Source: Lewinella sp. JB7 (lineage in GTDB: Bacteria; Bacteroidota; Bacteroidia; Chitinophagales; Saprospiraceae). From it: 64,000 nucleotides of DNA. Of this stretch, positions 42,111 to 50,100 are shown one piece after another; positions within the stretch are counted from its first letter, which is position 1, and every line of letters starts with the position of its first letter. The stretch lies in NCBI RefSeq assembly GCF_024297185.1, contig NZ_JANCTD010000005.1, forward strand, positions 1 through 64,000. The letters run 5' to 3'. Both the position numbers and the translations under genes were made by a program. The notes under the pieces were generated by a model. It was not told where the DNA came from and did no database searches. It worked only from the letters and a program-made list of their open reading frames with translations.

Positions 42111-44807
42111 TTACCAGATAAGTTTGATGCCGGCGCCGGGGCCGTAGTCGCTGTCGTAGTTTGCCATGATGCCCCAGTACTGACCGATCTGATAACTGGT
42201 GCCGAAGGTGTATTCAAGCTCTTCGTCCATGAATTTGTAGCGTCCCATAGCCGAGGCGCGCCAGCGGGTGGTCAGGGGAATATCTTCCCGTTCCAGCTGA
42301 AATTCGATGCCGCCCGTATGATCCACCCGGAGGTCCGACCAGATCATCATGGGCAGGAAGTAGCGGATACCGGCAAGCGCGAATCCTTCCGTCTTATTGC
42401 GAAGTTGATTGGTTTCCGGGTCCAGCTCCTTACCGCCGTCGATTTCCGCACCGACGTAAGCGGAAAAGAACTGCCGGGGATCGAGGTAGCGCATGGCCTT
42501 CCCTTCCACCTCGAAGTTGCCGTTGTAGTCGGTTTCGCCTTCCAGGCTAAACTCCTTATCGAGGTTAAAGTAGGCCAGGTCGGCCCAGACGCCGTTGCTG
42601 AGCGCGCTGACGGAGGCCATGCCGAAGTACTGCCGGTCATCCATGGCAAAGTTGTCGTAATCCACGCGGTCGGCGATCAGGAGATCCGAAGAGCCTTCGT
42701 AGCCGATGATGCGGGCCATTCCCGACATCATGTGATACAGCAGGTGACAGTGAAAGAACCAGTCCTTGTCCTCGGTGGCCGCGAACTCGATGATGGTGGT
42801 TTCCATGGGTGCCACGTTTACGGTATGCTTCAGCGGGGCGTGGGCACCCTGATTATTGACGACGCGGAAGAAGTGGCCGTGCAGGTGCATCGGGTGGCTC
42901 ATCATGGTCGTGTTGTGGAAAACGAAGCGGACGTTCTCCCCCCGCTCGATCATGATCTTGTCCGCCCGGGAAAGCGGCTGGTTGTTGATCATCCAGACGT
43001 AGCGAAGCATATTGCCGCCCAGGTAGAGGTGTACGACACGGACCGGCCGATCGTCGTGCAGTTCGGTGGGCCGTTCCGACCGGAGCATATTGTAATCGAA
43101 GATCGTTTCCTCCGGGTTGGCCTCCTTTAGTTCGTAGTAGCCCGTCATCATTACGCCCATGGGTGCGTCGGCGCCCATTTGCATACCCATGTCCATCGTC
43201 TTTCCATCGACGTCTCTAGCGGCAATGGTTTTGCCGGGGGACTCGCTGCGCTCCTGCGTTCCGGGCGTGCCGTGGTCCATTTTGCTATGGTCCATAGCGG
43301 GCGGGGGGGTGGTATCGCGCCGCATGTTGCCGTGATCCATTTTGGAGTGGTCCATTTTGCTATGGTCCATAGGGGGCGGGGGGGTGGTGTCGTGCCGCAT
43401 GTTGCCGTGATCCATCTTGGAATGGTCCATTTTGCTATGGTCCATACTGGGCATGTCGGGGTTCATTTTTTCCCTCGGCATGGTATCCTGCTTCGTGCCG
43501 GGCATACCGTGTCCCGTTTTGCCGTGATCCATAGGGGGCATATTATTATCCTGCATACTGCTGTGGTCCATCCCCATATCCATCTTCATCCCCATTTGCA
43601 TCATGGATTCCATCTGGATGTCCTCGTTGCTCGGGGCTTGTCCGGCGGGGTACACTTTGGGTTCGGGGATGTCGGCGGGAGCCTTGCCCATCTGCATATC
43701 GGGCATGGCGGCCATCATGTCTTTCATCTCCTTGGTGAGGGCGTAGTAGTCGACCGGCGGCAGGGTGGGGGCGGGGTGCTCGGTACCCTGACCGAGCCAG
43801 AGAGACGTGTGTTTATAGCGGTCCCACGATGTGGCGCGGAACTCGTAGCTGCCGTCGGCGGGGAGGGTGACTTCGATGTCGTAGGTTTCCGCCGTAGCGA
43901 TGAGTAGTTTATCGACGGCTACGGGGACGACCTCCTGGCCGTCGGCGGAAACGACCGTCATCTTACCGCCCGCGAACTGCAGCCAGAAGTGGGAAGAGGC
44001 CGATCCGTTGATGATGCGCAGGCGTACTTTTTCGCCGGGTCCGAGGTTCGGCATACGGTCGGCAACCTTACCGTTGGCGAGAAAAGCATGGTAGTAGACG
44101 TCGGCCAGGTCCATGCTCGGCATCCGGGTCCACTCGAGCCATAACTGTTTTCCGAGATTACCGGAAGCGAGGGCGCCGCCGTAGCTCTGGACGGCGTTTC
44201 GTTTGATGGCGTACCAGTCGGTGTGCCGTTTGATCTGCCGCAACACTTCGTGGGGGCGCTGTTCGGTGAAGTCGGAGAGAACCACCACCTTCTCCTTCGT
44301 CGAGGGGCCCGCTTTCGGCTGGATGACGATGGGACCGTACATGCCCTTCTGTTCCTGAAACTCGGTGTGGGAGTGGTACCAGTAGGTGCCGTGCTGGATG
44401 ATGGGAAAGGCGGCGACGTAAGTAGCACCGGGTTGGATGAGTTCGGTGTTGAGCAGCGGCACGCCGTCGAATTCATTGGGTAACAACAGGCCGTGCCAGT
44501 GGAAGGATACGGTACCTCCCGTGAGATTAGTCACGTAGATACGCGCCGAATCGCCCTCGGTAAAGGCCAGCGTAGGTGCCGGGATGGAGCCGTTGGTCGC
44601 CAGGGCGGGGGTCGGGTTGCCGGTGAAGTTGACCGTCGTGTCGGCGACGGTGAGGTGGTAGGTGACCACCCTGCCGGTTCGGGTCTTGAGCGACTGACCG
44701 GGAATCATTTCGTAGGTGCTCTCCTTTCCGTCGTTCGGTTGTTGCCCGAATAGCGAGAGGGTGAGTGAAACGCACAACAGGAGGAAGTAAGCACGGGTCC
44801 ACTTCAT
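42111..44807 (-). CDS. Multicopper oxidase (CopA type) fused to a CopB-like outer-membrane domain
   Basis: The 898-residue protein has a signal peptide (to about 22), a multicopper oxidase with all four copper-ligand sets (HWHGLLLP and HYHSHTE-type YWYHSHTE near the start; HPMHLHGHFF and WFFHCHLLYHMMSGM, ~625-700), a Met/His-rich insert (~395-525) of tandem MDHSKMDHSKMDHGNM repeats, and a C-terminal beta-rich part (~705-898; YFGMASVSALSNGVWADL, FSAYVGAEIDGGKEL, FALAGIRYFLPMMIWSDL, GIEFQLEREDIPLTTRW) that matches the CopB copper-resistance porin family. It would oxidise Cu(I) and sequester copper in the periplasm. A strong terminator lies upstream of it. Confidence 0.93.
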   Translation of the reverse strand: MKWTRAYFLLLCVSLTLSLFGQQPNDGKESTYEMIPGQSLKTRTGRVVTYHLTVADTTVNFTGNPTPALATNGSIPAPTLAFTEGDSARIYVTNLTGGTVSFHWHGLLLPNEFDGVPLLNTELIQPGATYVAAFPIIQHGTYWYHSHTEFQEQKGMYGPIVIQPKAGPSTKEKVVVLSDFTEQRPHEVLRQIKRHTDWYAIKRNAVQSYGGALASGNLGKQLWLEWTRMPSMDLADVYYHAFLANGKVADRMPNLGPGEKVRLRIINGSASSHFWLQFAGGKMTVVSADGQEVVPVAVDKLLIATAETYDIEVTLPADGSYEFRATSWDRYKHTSLWLGQGTEHPAPTLPPVDYYALTKEMKDMMAAMPDMQMGKAPADIPEPKVYPAGQAPSNEDIQMESMMQMGMKMDMGMDHSSMQDNNMPPMDHGKTGHGMPGTKQDTMPREKMNPDMPSMDHSKMDHSKMDHGNMRHDTTPPPPMDHSKMDHSKMDHGNMRRDTTPPPAMDHSKMDHGTPGTQERSESPGKTIAARDVDGKTMDMGMQMGADAPMGVMMTGYYELKEANPEETIFDYNMLRSERPTELHDDRPVRVVHLYLGGNMLRYVWMINNQPLSRADKIMIERGENVRFVFHNTTMMSHPMHLHGHFFRVVNNQGAHAPLKHTVNVAPMETTIIEFAATEDKDWFFHCHLLYHMMSGMARIIGYEGSSDLLIADRVDYDNFAMDDRQYFGMASVSALSNGVWADLAYFNLDKEFSLEGETDYNGNFEVEGKAMRYLDPRQFFSAYVGAEIDGGKELDPETNQLRNKTEGFALAGIRYFLPMMIWSDLRVDHTGGIEFQLEREDIPLTTRWRASAMGRYKFMDEELEYTFGTSYQIGQYWGIMANYDSDYGPGAGIKLIW

Positions 44808-44829
44808 GGCTAAATAACTTGGGGGGGAA

Positions 44830-44867
44830 AGAAGAAAAACGGGAGCCGGAAGTTTCCGGCTCCCGTT
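44830..44867 (-). terminator. Strong intrinsic terminator after the four-helix copper protein
   Basis: aacgggagccggaa (44838-44851) pairs perfectly over 14 bp with ttccggctcccgtt (44854-44867) around a 2-base loop. On the minus strand the hairpin is followed by TTTTTCTTCTTT. It lies between the genes at 44881 and 42111, so the multicopper oxidase gene is either expressed by read-through or from its own promoter. Confidence 0.85.
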
Positions 44868-44880
44868 GGGGGGGGGAGGA

Positions 44881-45210
44881 TTAGGCGGCCATCTTGCGGC
44901 ACTCCTCGGCGCACTTGCGGCAGCTTTCGGCGCAGCGCTTGCAGTGCTCGTGGTCGTGAGCGTCGCACTGTTCGGCGCAGTAATCGCATACCTTGGCGCA
45001 CAGGGCGCACTGCTCCTTGCTGAATTTGCTGTCGGCGGTCATCAGGCCGATGCTTGCTTCCAGTACTTCGATGCACTGGATGCAGCAGAGAGGGCAGTCG
45101 TTCATGCTTTCCTTACCGGCCATTTTCGCCAGACAGACCTTGCAGTCGATCAGGCAGTCGAGGCAGGATTGCAGACAGCTCTGGTACTCGGATTTAATTG
45201 ATGCACTCAT
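44881..45210 (-). CDS. Cys-rich four-helix-bundle copper-binding protein (Csp/DUF326)
   Basis: The 109-residue protein has CxxxC and CxxC repeats along four helices (QSCLQSCLDCLIDCKVCL; DCPLCCIQCIEV; CALCAKVCDYCAEQCDAHDHEHC; RCAESCRKCAEECRKMAA), with about 20 cysteines pointing inward. This is the copper storage protein fold that can hold many Cu(I) ions. There is no signal peptide, so it is the cytosolic kind. It sits 17 bp after the DUF305 gene on the same strand and is followed by a terminator. Confidence 0.92.
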   Translation of the reverse strand: MSASIKSEYQSCLQSCLDCLIDCKVCLAKMAGKESMNDCPLCCIQCIEVLEASIGLMTADSKFSKEQCALCAKVCDYCAEQCDAHDHEHCKRCAESCRKCAEECRKMAA

Positions 45211-45227
45211 ACGTAAAACGGGTTTGG

Positions 45228-45680
45228 TTATTCTTGCTGCTCGAGGCGGTAGATCATTTTCCGCATCTCGGCGATTTCTTTTTCCTGGGCCTCGATGATC
45301 TCTTCGGCCAACTTAATGGCTTCCGGATCCCGGAGGTGGGCTTTTTCGCTGACCATGATGGCCGACGAGTGGTGGGGAATCATGGCCTTCATCCACTGTA
45401 CGTCGCTGACGAAAGTCTGCTGTCGTAGCCCGGCGTAGCAGAGGACGAAGACGAGGGCCGATACGCCGAGGATGGCGTAGTTCATCATCTTGTTCTTGTA
45501 CATTCCCCACATAAAGATCAGCATGACGATGGCCATCGTAGTGATCATGAGGAAAGTCATGTACGTCCGGGTGGGACTCAACATCACGTCATCGAAAACA
45601 TCGACGTTCAGGAACATAATCGCGTACATGATGACGAAGGAGGTGGCCATCATCAGGCCGAATTTGAGATAATGATTCAT
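45228..45680 (-). CDS. DUF305 membrane protein
   Basis: The 150-residue protein has three N-terminal helices (~5-25, ~42-62, ~68-86) and a C-terminal DUF305 four-helix part: WMKAMIPHHSSAIMVSEKAHLRDPEAIKLAEEIIEAQEKEIAEMR. The PHHxxAIxMS motif is thought to bind metal. DUF305 proteins are common in copper-resistance loci. Co-directional with the neighbours. Confidence 0.9.
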   Translation of the reverse strand: MNHYLKFGLMMATSFVIMYAIMFLNVDVFDDVMLSPTRTYMTFLMITTMAIVMLIFMWGMYKNKMMNYAILGVSALVFVLCYAGLRQQTFVSDVQWMKAMIPHHSSAIMVSEKAHLRDPEAIKLAEEIIEAQEKEIAEMRKMIYRLEQQE

Positions 45681-45754
45681 AGCAACTAGTAGGATTCAGT
45701 CTCCCCGGGATAGCCGTCGGGGGTATAAATGAAATGCGGTTTCCGACCGCGTGA

Positions 45755-46306
45755 TTACTGCGTAATTTCCGCCGTCACGCTTCCGCACTTCAGCATTGTA
45801 TCCCCGTAAAAGGGGTTGCGCACTTCGTTGACCTCGCTGAACCAATCGGCTCCGGCACCGTCCATGGCCATGGGGCAGTGCATTTTGTAAAAGGTGCCCG
45901 ATTTCATTCCATCCACGAAGAAGTCCTCGGCCGCGGTGGTCAGTTCCGCGAAGGCGATACGCTGTTCCGCCAGATCGTCGGAATCCGCGATCCGCTGGGC
46001 GATGGCCTTTAGTTCGGGACGCTCGTCGACCAGGGAGGTCGTCATGGCGTCCGCTACCTTGCTTGCCTCGGCGGCGTCGCTGTTGACCAGGGCGGTGCGT
46101 AGGTGGAGGTAGTTCTGGAATACCTTATCGGTAATCGGATCGGCGAATTCGGTGTCGGCGATGGCGGGCGCGCTAGCCTGCTCTTCCTTCACTTCCTCGG
46201 GGGTACTGATGCCGGTCTGGGTGGCGTTTTCGGTCTGGGTGTCACCGCTGCAGGCTACGAAAAGGGCTAGTACCAGGGGAAGAAATTTGCTGAAATTGTA
46301 CGTCAT
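45755..46306 (-). CDS. DUF3347 lipoprotein
   Basis: I start it at the second Met (46306). The 183-residue protein has a lipobox (FVAC), an acidic linker and a DUF3347 domain (~60-183): a helical part (FQNYLHLRTALVNSD...) and the C-terminal signature YKMHCPMAMDGAGADWFSEVNEVRNPFYGDTMLKCG. The Cys/Met residues of this signature suggest Cu binding. The same domain ends the adaptor protein at 46972. Confidence 0.9.
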   Translation of the reverse strand: MTYNFSKFLPLVLALFVACSGDTQTENATQTGISTPEEVKEEQASAPAIADTEFADPITDKVFQNYLHLRTALVNSDAAEASKVADAMTTSLVDERPELKAIAQRIADSDDLAEQRIAFAELTTAAEDFFVDGMKSGTFYKMHCPMAMDGAGADWFSEVNEVRNPFYGDTMLKCGSVTAEITQ

Positions 46307-46387
46307 CACTTGCTTACTTTAATTTTATAACAGGAATATTTGGGAGCTTGCTTACTCATATTTTGCTAATCCTTACCGGATTATGCA

Positions 46388-46960
46388 CTATAGTTCGTCG
46401 AGGGGGACCGGCATGTGCACCCCTCTTTCCCGGAAGGCGGAGGGGGACATTCCCGTGGATTCCTTGAAGGCGGATGTAAAGCGGCCCAGGGAGCCGTAGT
46501 GGAGGCGGTACGCAATCAGGGATATCTGCTCGTCGGTACTGACCAGCAGTTGTTTGCCCCGCTCCATCCGTTGAATGCGGTAGAAATCGGCGATGGTGCG
46601 TCCCTCCTCCTTGGAAAAGAGTCGGCTCAGGTGGCTGTAACTCTGACCGATATCGTTGGAGATGCGTTCGGACAGGGGAGCGGCTGAACTGGCTACATCG
46701 TTATAGACGTAGTCGATGATCAGGCCCTTAATACGGCTGATGACCCCGCCGGCATCGTCGCGCAGGCGAAAGCCGATCGTTTCCAGTTGTTGTGCCAGTA
46801 CGGGCAAAACGTCGTCCCGCGATTCCGGTGGCCAACCCGTGAAGCGTCCCAGCTCGATCCGCTCGACCCTCCAGCCCAGATTTTCCACGATCCGGTGTAC
46901 CGCGGTCTTACAGCGGTTACAGACCATATTGTCGATGTACAGGGTTTGCTTGATTTGCAT
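46388..46960 (-). CDS. AraC-family regulator with N-terminal HMA-like metal site
   Basis: The 190-residue protein starts with an HMA-like segment (YIDNMVCNRCKTAVHRIVENLGWRVERIELG, Cys14 and Cys17) and ends with an AraC double HTH (~85-185: ISNDIGQSYSHLSRLFSKEEGRTIADFYRIQRMERGKQLL; RLHYGSLGRFTSAFKESTGMSPSAFR). The middle (~45-80) is a linker helix. The CxxC suggests that the protein senses Cu(I) or a similar metal directly and controls the efflux genes around it. It lies 11 bp after the adaptor gene, on the same strand. Confidence 0.9.
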   Translation of the reverse strand: MQIKQTLYIDNMVCNRCKTAVHRIVENLGWRVERIELGRFTGWPPESRDDVLPVLAQQLETIGFRLRDDAGGVISRIKGLIIDYVYNDVASSAAPLSERISNDIGQSYSHLSRLFSKEEGRTIADFYRIQRMERGKQLLVSTDEQISLIAYRLHYGSLGRFTSAFKESTGMSPSAFRERGVHMPVPLDEL

Positions 46961-46971
46961 GGTGGGTCGCT

Positions 46972-48762
46972 TTAGAGGTTGCTCAGGGTATCGGTGGTGG
47001 AGCCGCAGGTAAGCATGGCGTCACCGAAAAAGGGATTACGAATGGCGACGTCCTCGCTCAGCCAGTTGGCACCGGCATTATCGAAGGCCATGGGGCAGTG
47101 TTGCACGTAGAGGGTATCGGCCGCCCCGAATGCCGTGAGGGTATTGATCAGTGCCTGGGAGAGGAAGCCAAATTGCTTGCGCTGTTCCCCGATGTCGGTT
47201 GCTCCCGCGAGCCCGCCCGCGTGGGCGTTCAGCGCTTTGAGTTGTTCCATCCAGTACAGATGGGCGTCATCCTTGACCAGGGTCATGTCGACGCCGGTCA
47301 GGGCCGCGCGCAGCGGCTGTAGCAGTTCATCGTCGGCCGGTTCGCTAGCCACCATGCGATCCTTGAGGGGGAGGTAAGCGGCCACTACGTTAGTTAGCTG
47401 ATCCCGGAACGCCGCGGGCGTGTCTTCCCGGTAGTCCGGCAGGGCTACGGCGGTTACGTTCTCCGGTTCCCGCCCGGCGATGACGACATCGCGGTTCATC
47501 ATGCTCGCCTGATTATTGAGCTGGGCGGAGGCGTCGATCTGGAAGGCACCCTGAGTGACCACCCGGTCGCCGGCCGTCAGACCCGACAGCACGCGGTACC
47601 CCGAACCGGACGCCTGACCCAGTTGGACCTCCCGGAACTGGTAGGTTGGCACTTCAGTATCGGGGAGTTCCAGGTATACGACGGAGCGGTCGCCCGTCCA
47701 CAGCACGGCGGTGCGGGGCACGTACAGCGGCACGTCTTCTCCCTTACTGGTCGGAGCGGCGGTCCGGAAGCTGCCGGTGATGAACATCTCGGGTTTGAGT
47801 TGCCCCCGGCGGTTGTTGACCTCGGCCCGGATGGAAGCCGTGCGGGTCGAGGGATCGATAAGCGGATCGACGAAGGTGACCCGCGCCGAAAATTCCTGAT
47901 CGGGCAGGGAGGCTACGGTAAAGTTGACGCGGTCGCCGACCCTGATAGCCGCCAAGTCTCGCTCGTAGGCGTCGAAGAGGGCCCAGAGCTGACCGAGATC
48001 GGTGAGGGTGTACAGGGTTGCACCGGCGGACACGTAGTCGCCCACCCGTGCCCGGATGTCAAGCACCGTGCCGCTGCGTTCGGCGTAGACGGGAAAGTTG
48101 GTGATCACCTCCCCGGAGCTTTCGATCTGCGCGATCTGCTCGTCGGAAATCTTGAGGTTGCGCAGTTTGTTGCGGGCGGCTATGAGGAGCTCGGGAGAGA
48201 GTGATTCCAGGCGGCGCGCCTCCAGCAGCTCTTCCTGGGCGACGACCAATTCGGGGGAATAAATAGTGCCGATACGCTGACCGGCGCTCACCCGTTCGCC
48301 GGGATAGGTAATGCGCAACTGCTCCAACCGACCGGGATAATTGATGGCCTGTACTTGGGTAGACTGCTCGTCCAGGGCAAGTCGGCCCGTAAGTTGGCGG
48401 GTGGGCCGGGGAGCGGCGGTATCATCGGTGGCCATCTCATCACCGTCCACGACGACGGTGCGCACCCGGGCCATAGCCACGGCGGCTTCTGTCATGGTAA
48501 GCACGGTGGGATCGGTACCGGTGCCGGCTTCAAGGGGAATAAGGTCCATACCGCAGATGGGGCAGTCCCCGGGCTCGTCGCGCTGGATCTGGGGGTGCAT
48601 GGAGCAGGTCCAGATGGTGCCGTCGCCGGCGGATATACCGTCGTCCATGGCGTGATCGTGGGGCTCGGTAACTACGGATTCAGCGCCGCCGAAGAGCAGG
48701 TATCCGGCCAGCAGTCCGACCAGCAGCGCGAAGGAAATGGAAAGGAGCGTGGGTAATTTCAT
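46972..48762 (-). CDS. cusB: CusB-type periplasmic adaptor with heavy-metal-binding and DUF3347 domains
   Basis: The 596-residue protein has an N-terminal membrane segment (LLSISFALLVGLLAGYLLFGG), a heavy-metal-binding domain (WTCSMHPQIQRDEPGDCPICGMDLIPLE, ~51-78), the membrane-fusion body (~110-450: lipoyl halves, a short coiled hairpin, beta-barrel with LWALFDAYERDLAAIRVGD), and a C-terminal DUF3347 domain (~470-590, ending HCPMAFDNAGANWLS and MLTCGS). It would catch periplasmic Cu(I) and pass it to CusA. The DUF3347 extension is an added metal module. Confidence 0.93.
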   Translation of the reverse strand: MKLPTLLSISFALLVGLLAGYLLFGGAESVVTEPHDHAMDDGISAGDGTIWTCSMHPQIQRDEPGDCPICGMDLIPLEAGTGTDPTVLTMTEAAVAMARVRTVVVDGDEMATDDTAAPRPTRQLTGRLALDEQSTQVQAINYPGRLEQLRITYPGERVSAGQRIGTIYSPELVVAQEELLEARRLESLSPELLIAARNKLRNLKISDEQIAQIESSGEVITNFPVYAERSGTVLDIRARVGDYVSAGATLYTLTDLGQLWALFDAYERDLAAIRVGDRVNFTVASLPDQEFSARVTFVDPLIDPSTRTASIRAEVNNRRGQLKPEMFITGSFRTAAPTSKGEDVPLYVPRTAVLWTGDRSVVYLELPDTEVPTYQFREVQLGQASGSGYRVLSGLTAGDRVVTQGAFQIDASAQLNNQASMMNRDVVIAGREPENVTAVALPDYREDTPAAFRDQLTNVVAAYLPLKDRMVASEPADDELLQPLRAALTGVDMTLVKDDAHLYWMEQLKALNAHAGGLAGATDIGEQRKQFGFLSQALINTLTAFGAADTLYVQHCPMAFDNAGANWLSEDVAIRNPFFGDAMLTCGSTTDTLSNL

Positions 48763-48772
48763 GATGGAAGGT

Positions 48773-50002
48773 TTAACGCCGGGGCAGGTAGCGGTCGATC
48801 AGGGCGGCCTGGGTGAAGAGGGTGCGCTGGGCTTCGAAGGACTCCAGCAGGAGGTCGACGTATTCGTTTTGCAGCTGCAGCAGTTCGTCGAAGGAGCGGC
48901 GGGAATTAGCGTACTCCACCCGCGCGATGGTCAGGGCGGCGGAAAGGGTTTCCCGCTGTTGGTTCAGGTACCGCAGGCGATCGGCGGCATCCTGTCGGGT
49001 TATGGCTACCTTCTCCACTTCCGTAGTAAGTCGGGTGAGGGTAGATGCGCGGCGGGCACCGATGGCCTGGATGCGCAGATTTTCCTGTTCCCGCTGCGCC
49101 CGGTACTTTCCGCCGGACAACGGGATGCGCAGCATAATGCGGGGGAGGATTGCGTCGCGGCCGTTCCCTTCAAGATCCATATCGGTGCGGCGGCCGGTGG
49201 CGATGTAATCGACGCCTACGGCCAGGTCGGGGCGGGCCTCCATGTAGCTCAGGGCAATCGTACGCCGGGATATGAATTCCTGCTGGGCGAAGATGCGTAC
49301 GAGCGGGTGATCGTCGAACCGGGGTTCCGGGGGAATGATCCGATCGGGGGAGTCGGTCGGGAACACTACGATTCGCGGCAGTTCCTGATTCACCAGCTCT
49401 TCGATGTCCGACCACAGCAGGGCTTGTTCGGCCCGCAGCTGTTCGATCTGGCGTTGGGTCATGTTGGTGCGTAGCTGAACGCGGTAGACGTCTACCGAGC
49501 TAGCCCGGGCGTTCTCCACCCGGCTGAGGGCGATCGTGCGCAGTCCGTCGTACAGTTGCAAACTGGTATCCAGCGCGATGATCTTGCGTTCGGCGGCCAC
49601 GATCCCGTAGTAGGTGCTCTCCAGGCGGTACAGAAGGTCCAACTGCATGGCCGCGGCCTGTTCGAGTACGGGGCGGGCACGGGCATCGGCCAGTTCGGCC
49701 ATCGCCGCCAGCGTTCCCGGCCAGGGGAGCATTTGGGTCACCATCACCCGGGCGCGCTGGGGTCCGAGCCGCGTTTCGACCGGCAGAATGGATACCCCGC
49801 CCCCGATCTCGAGGTCGGGAAGCTGGCGAAGTTGCGGACTCGCTTGCAGTGCCGCGCGGTAGTCGTAGCCCAGCGCGATCAGTTCGGGATTGGTCTCCCG
49901 GAGGAGGGCGCGGAGGCTGTCGAGCGACTGGGCCGAAACCGCACTACCCACTACTATTAGAATGAGCGTAAGGCTCCGGACCAGCGCGGCCGGAGGCCGC
50001 AT
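48773..50002 (-). CDS. TolC-family outer-membrane factor (CusC role)
   Basis: I start it at 50002 (MRPPAALVRSLTLILIVVGSAVSAQ, a signal peptide); longer in-frame starts run into the end of cusA. The 409-residue protein has the OMF coiled-coil repeats (LDSLRALLRETNPELIALGYDYRAAL; VYRVQLRTNMTQRQIEQLRAEQALLWSD; YANSRRSFDELLQLQNEYVDLL). It forms the outer-membrane exit duct for the CusA-CusB pump. It sits between cusA and cusB in one operon. Confidence 0.92.
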   Translation of the reverse strand: MRPPAALVRSLTLILIVVGSAVSAQSLDSLRALLRETNPELIALGYDYRAALQASPQLRQLPDLEIGGGVSILPVETRLGPQRARVMVTQMLPWPGTLAAMAELADARARPVLEQAAAMQLDLLYRLESTYYGIVAAERKIIALDTSLQLYDGLRTIALSRVENARASSVDVYRVQLRTNMTQRQIEQLRAEQALLWSDIEELVNQELPRIVVFPTDSPDRIIPPEPRFDDHPLVRIFAQQEFISRRTIALSYMEARPDLAVGVDYIATGRRTDMDLEGNGRDAILPRIMLRIPLSGGKYRAQREQENLRIQAIGARRASTLTRLTTEVEKVAITRQDAADRLRYLNQQRETLSAALTIARVEYANSRRSFDELLQLQNEYVDLLLESFEAQRTLFTQAALIDRYLPRR

Positions 50003-50100
50003 CGTGCCGGCGCGGCCGGAGGCCGTAATGTACTGGACGAGCGCAGCGAGCAGAGCCGTAGATTGTAGATTACCCATTTCGAATTTTAAATTGTACTCCT

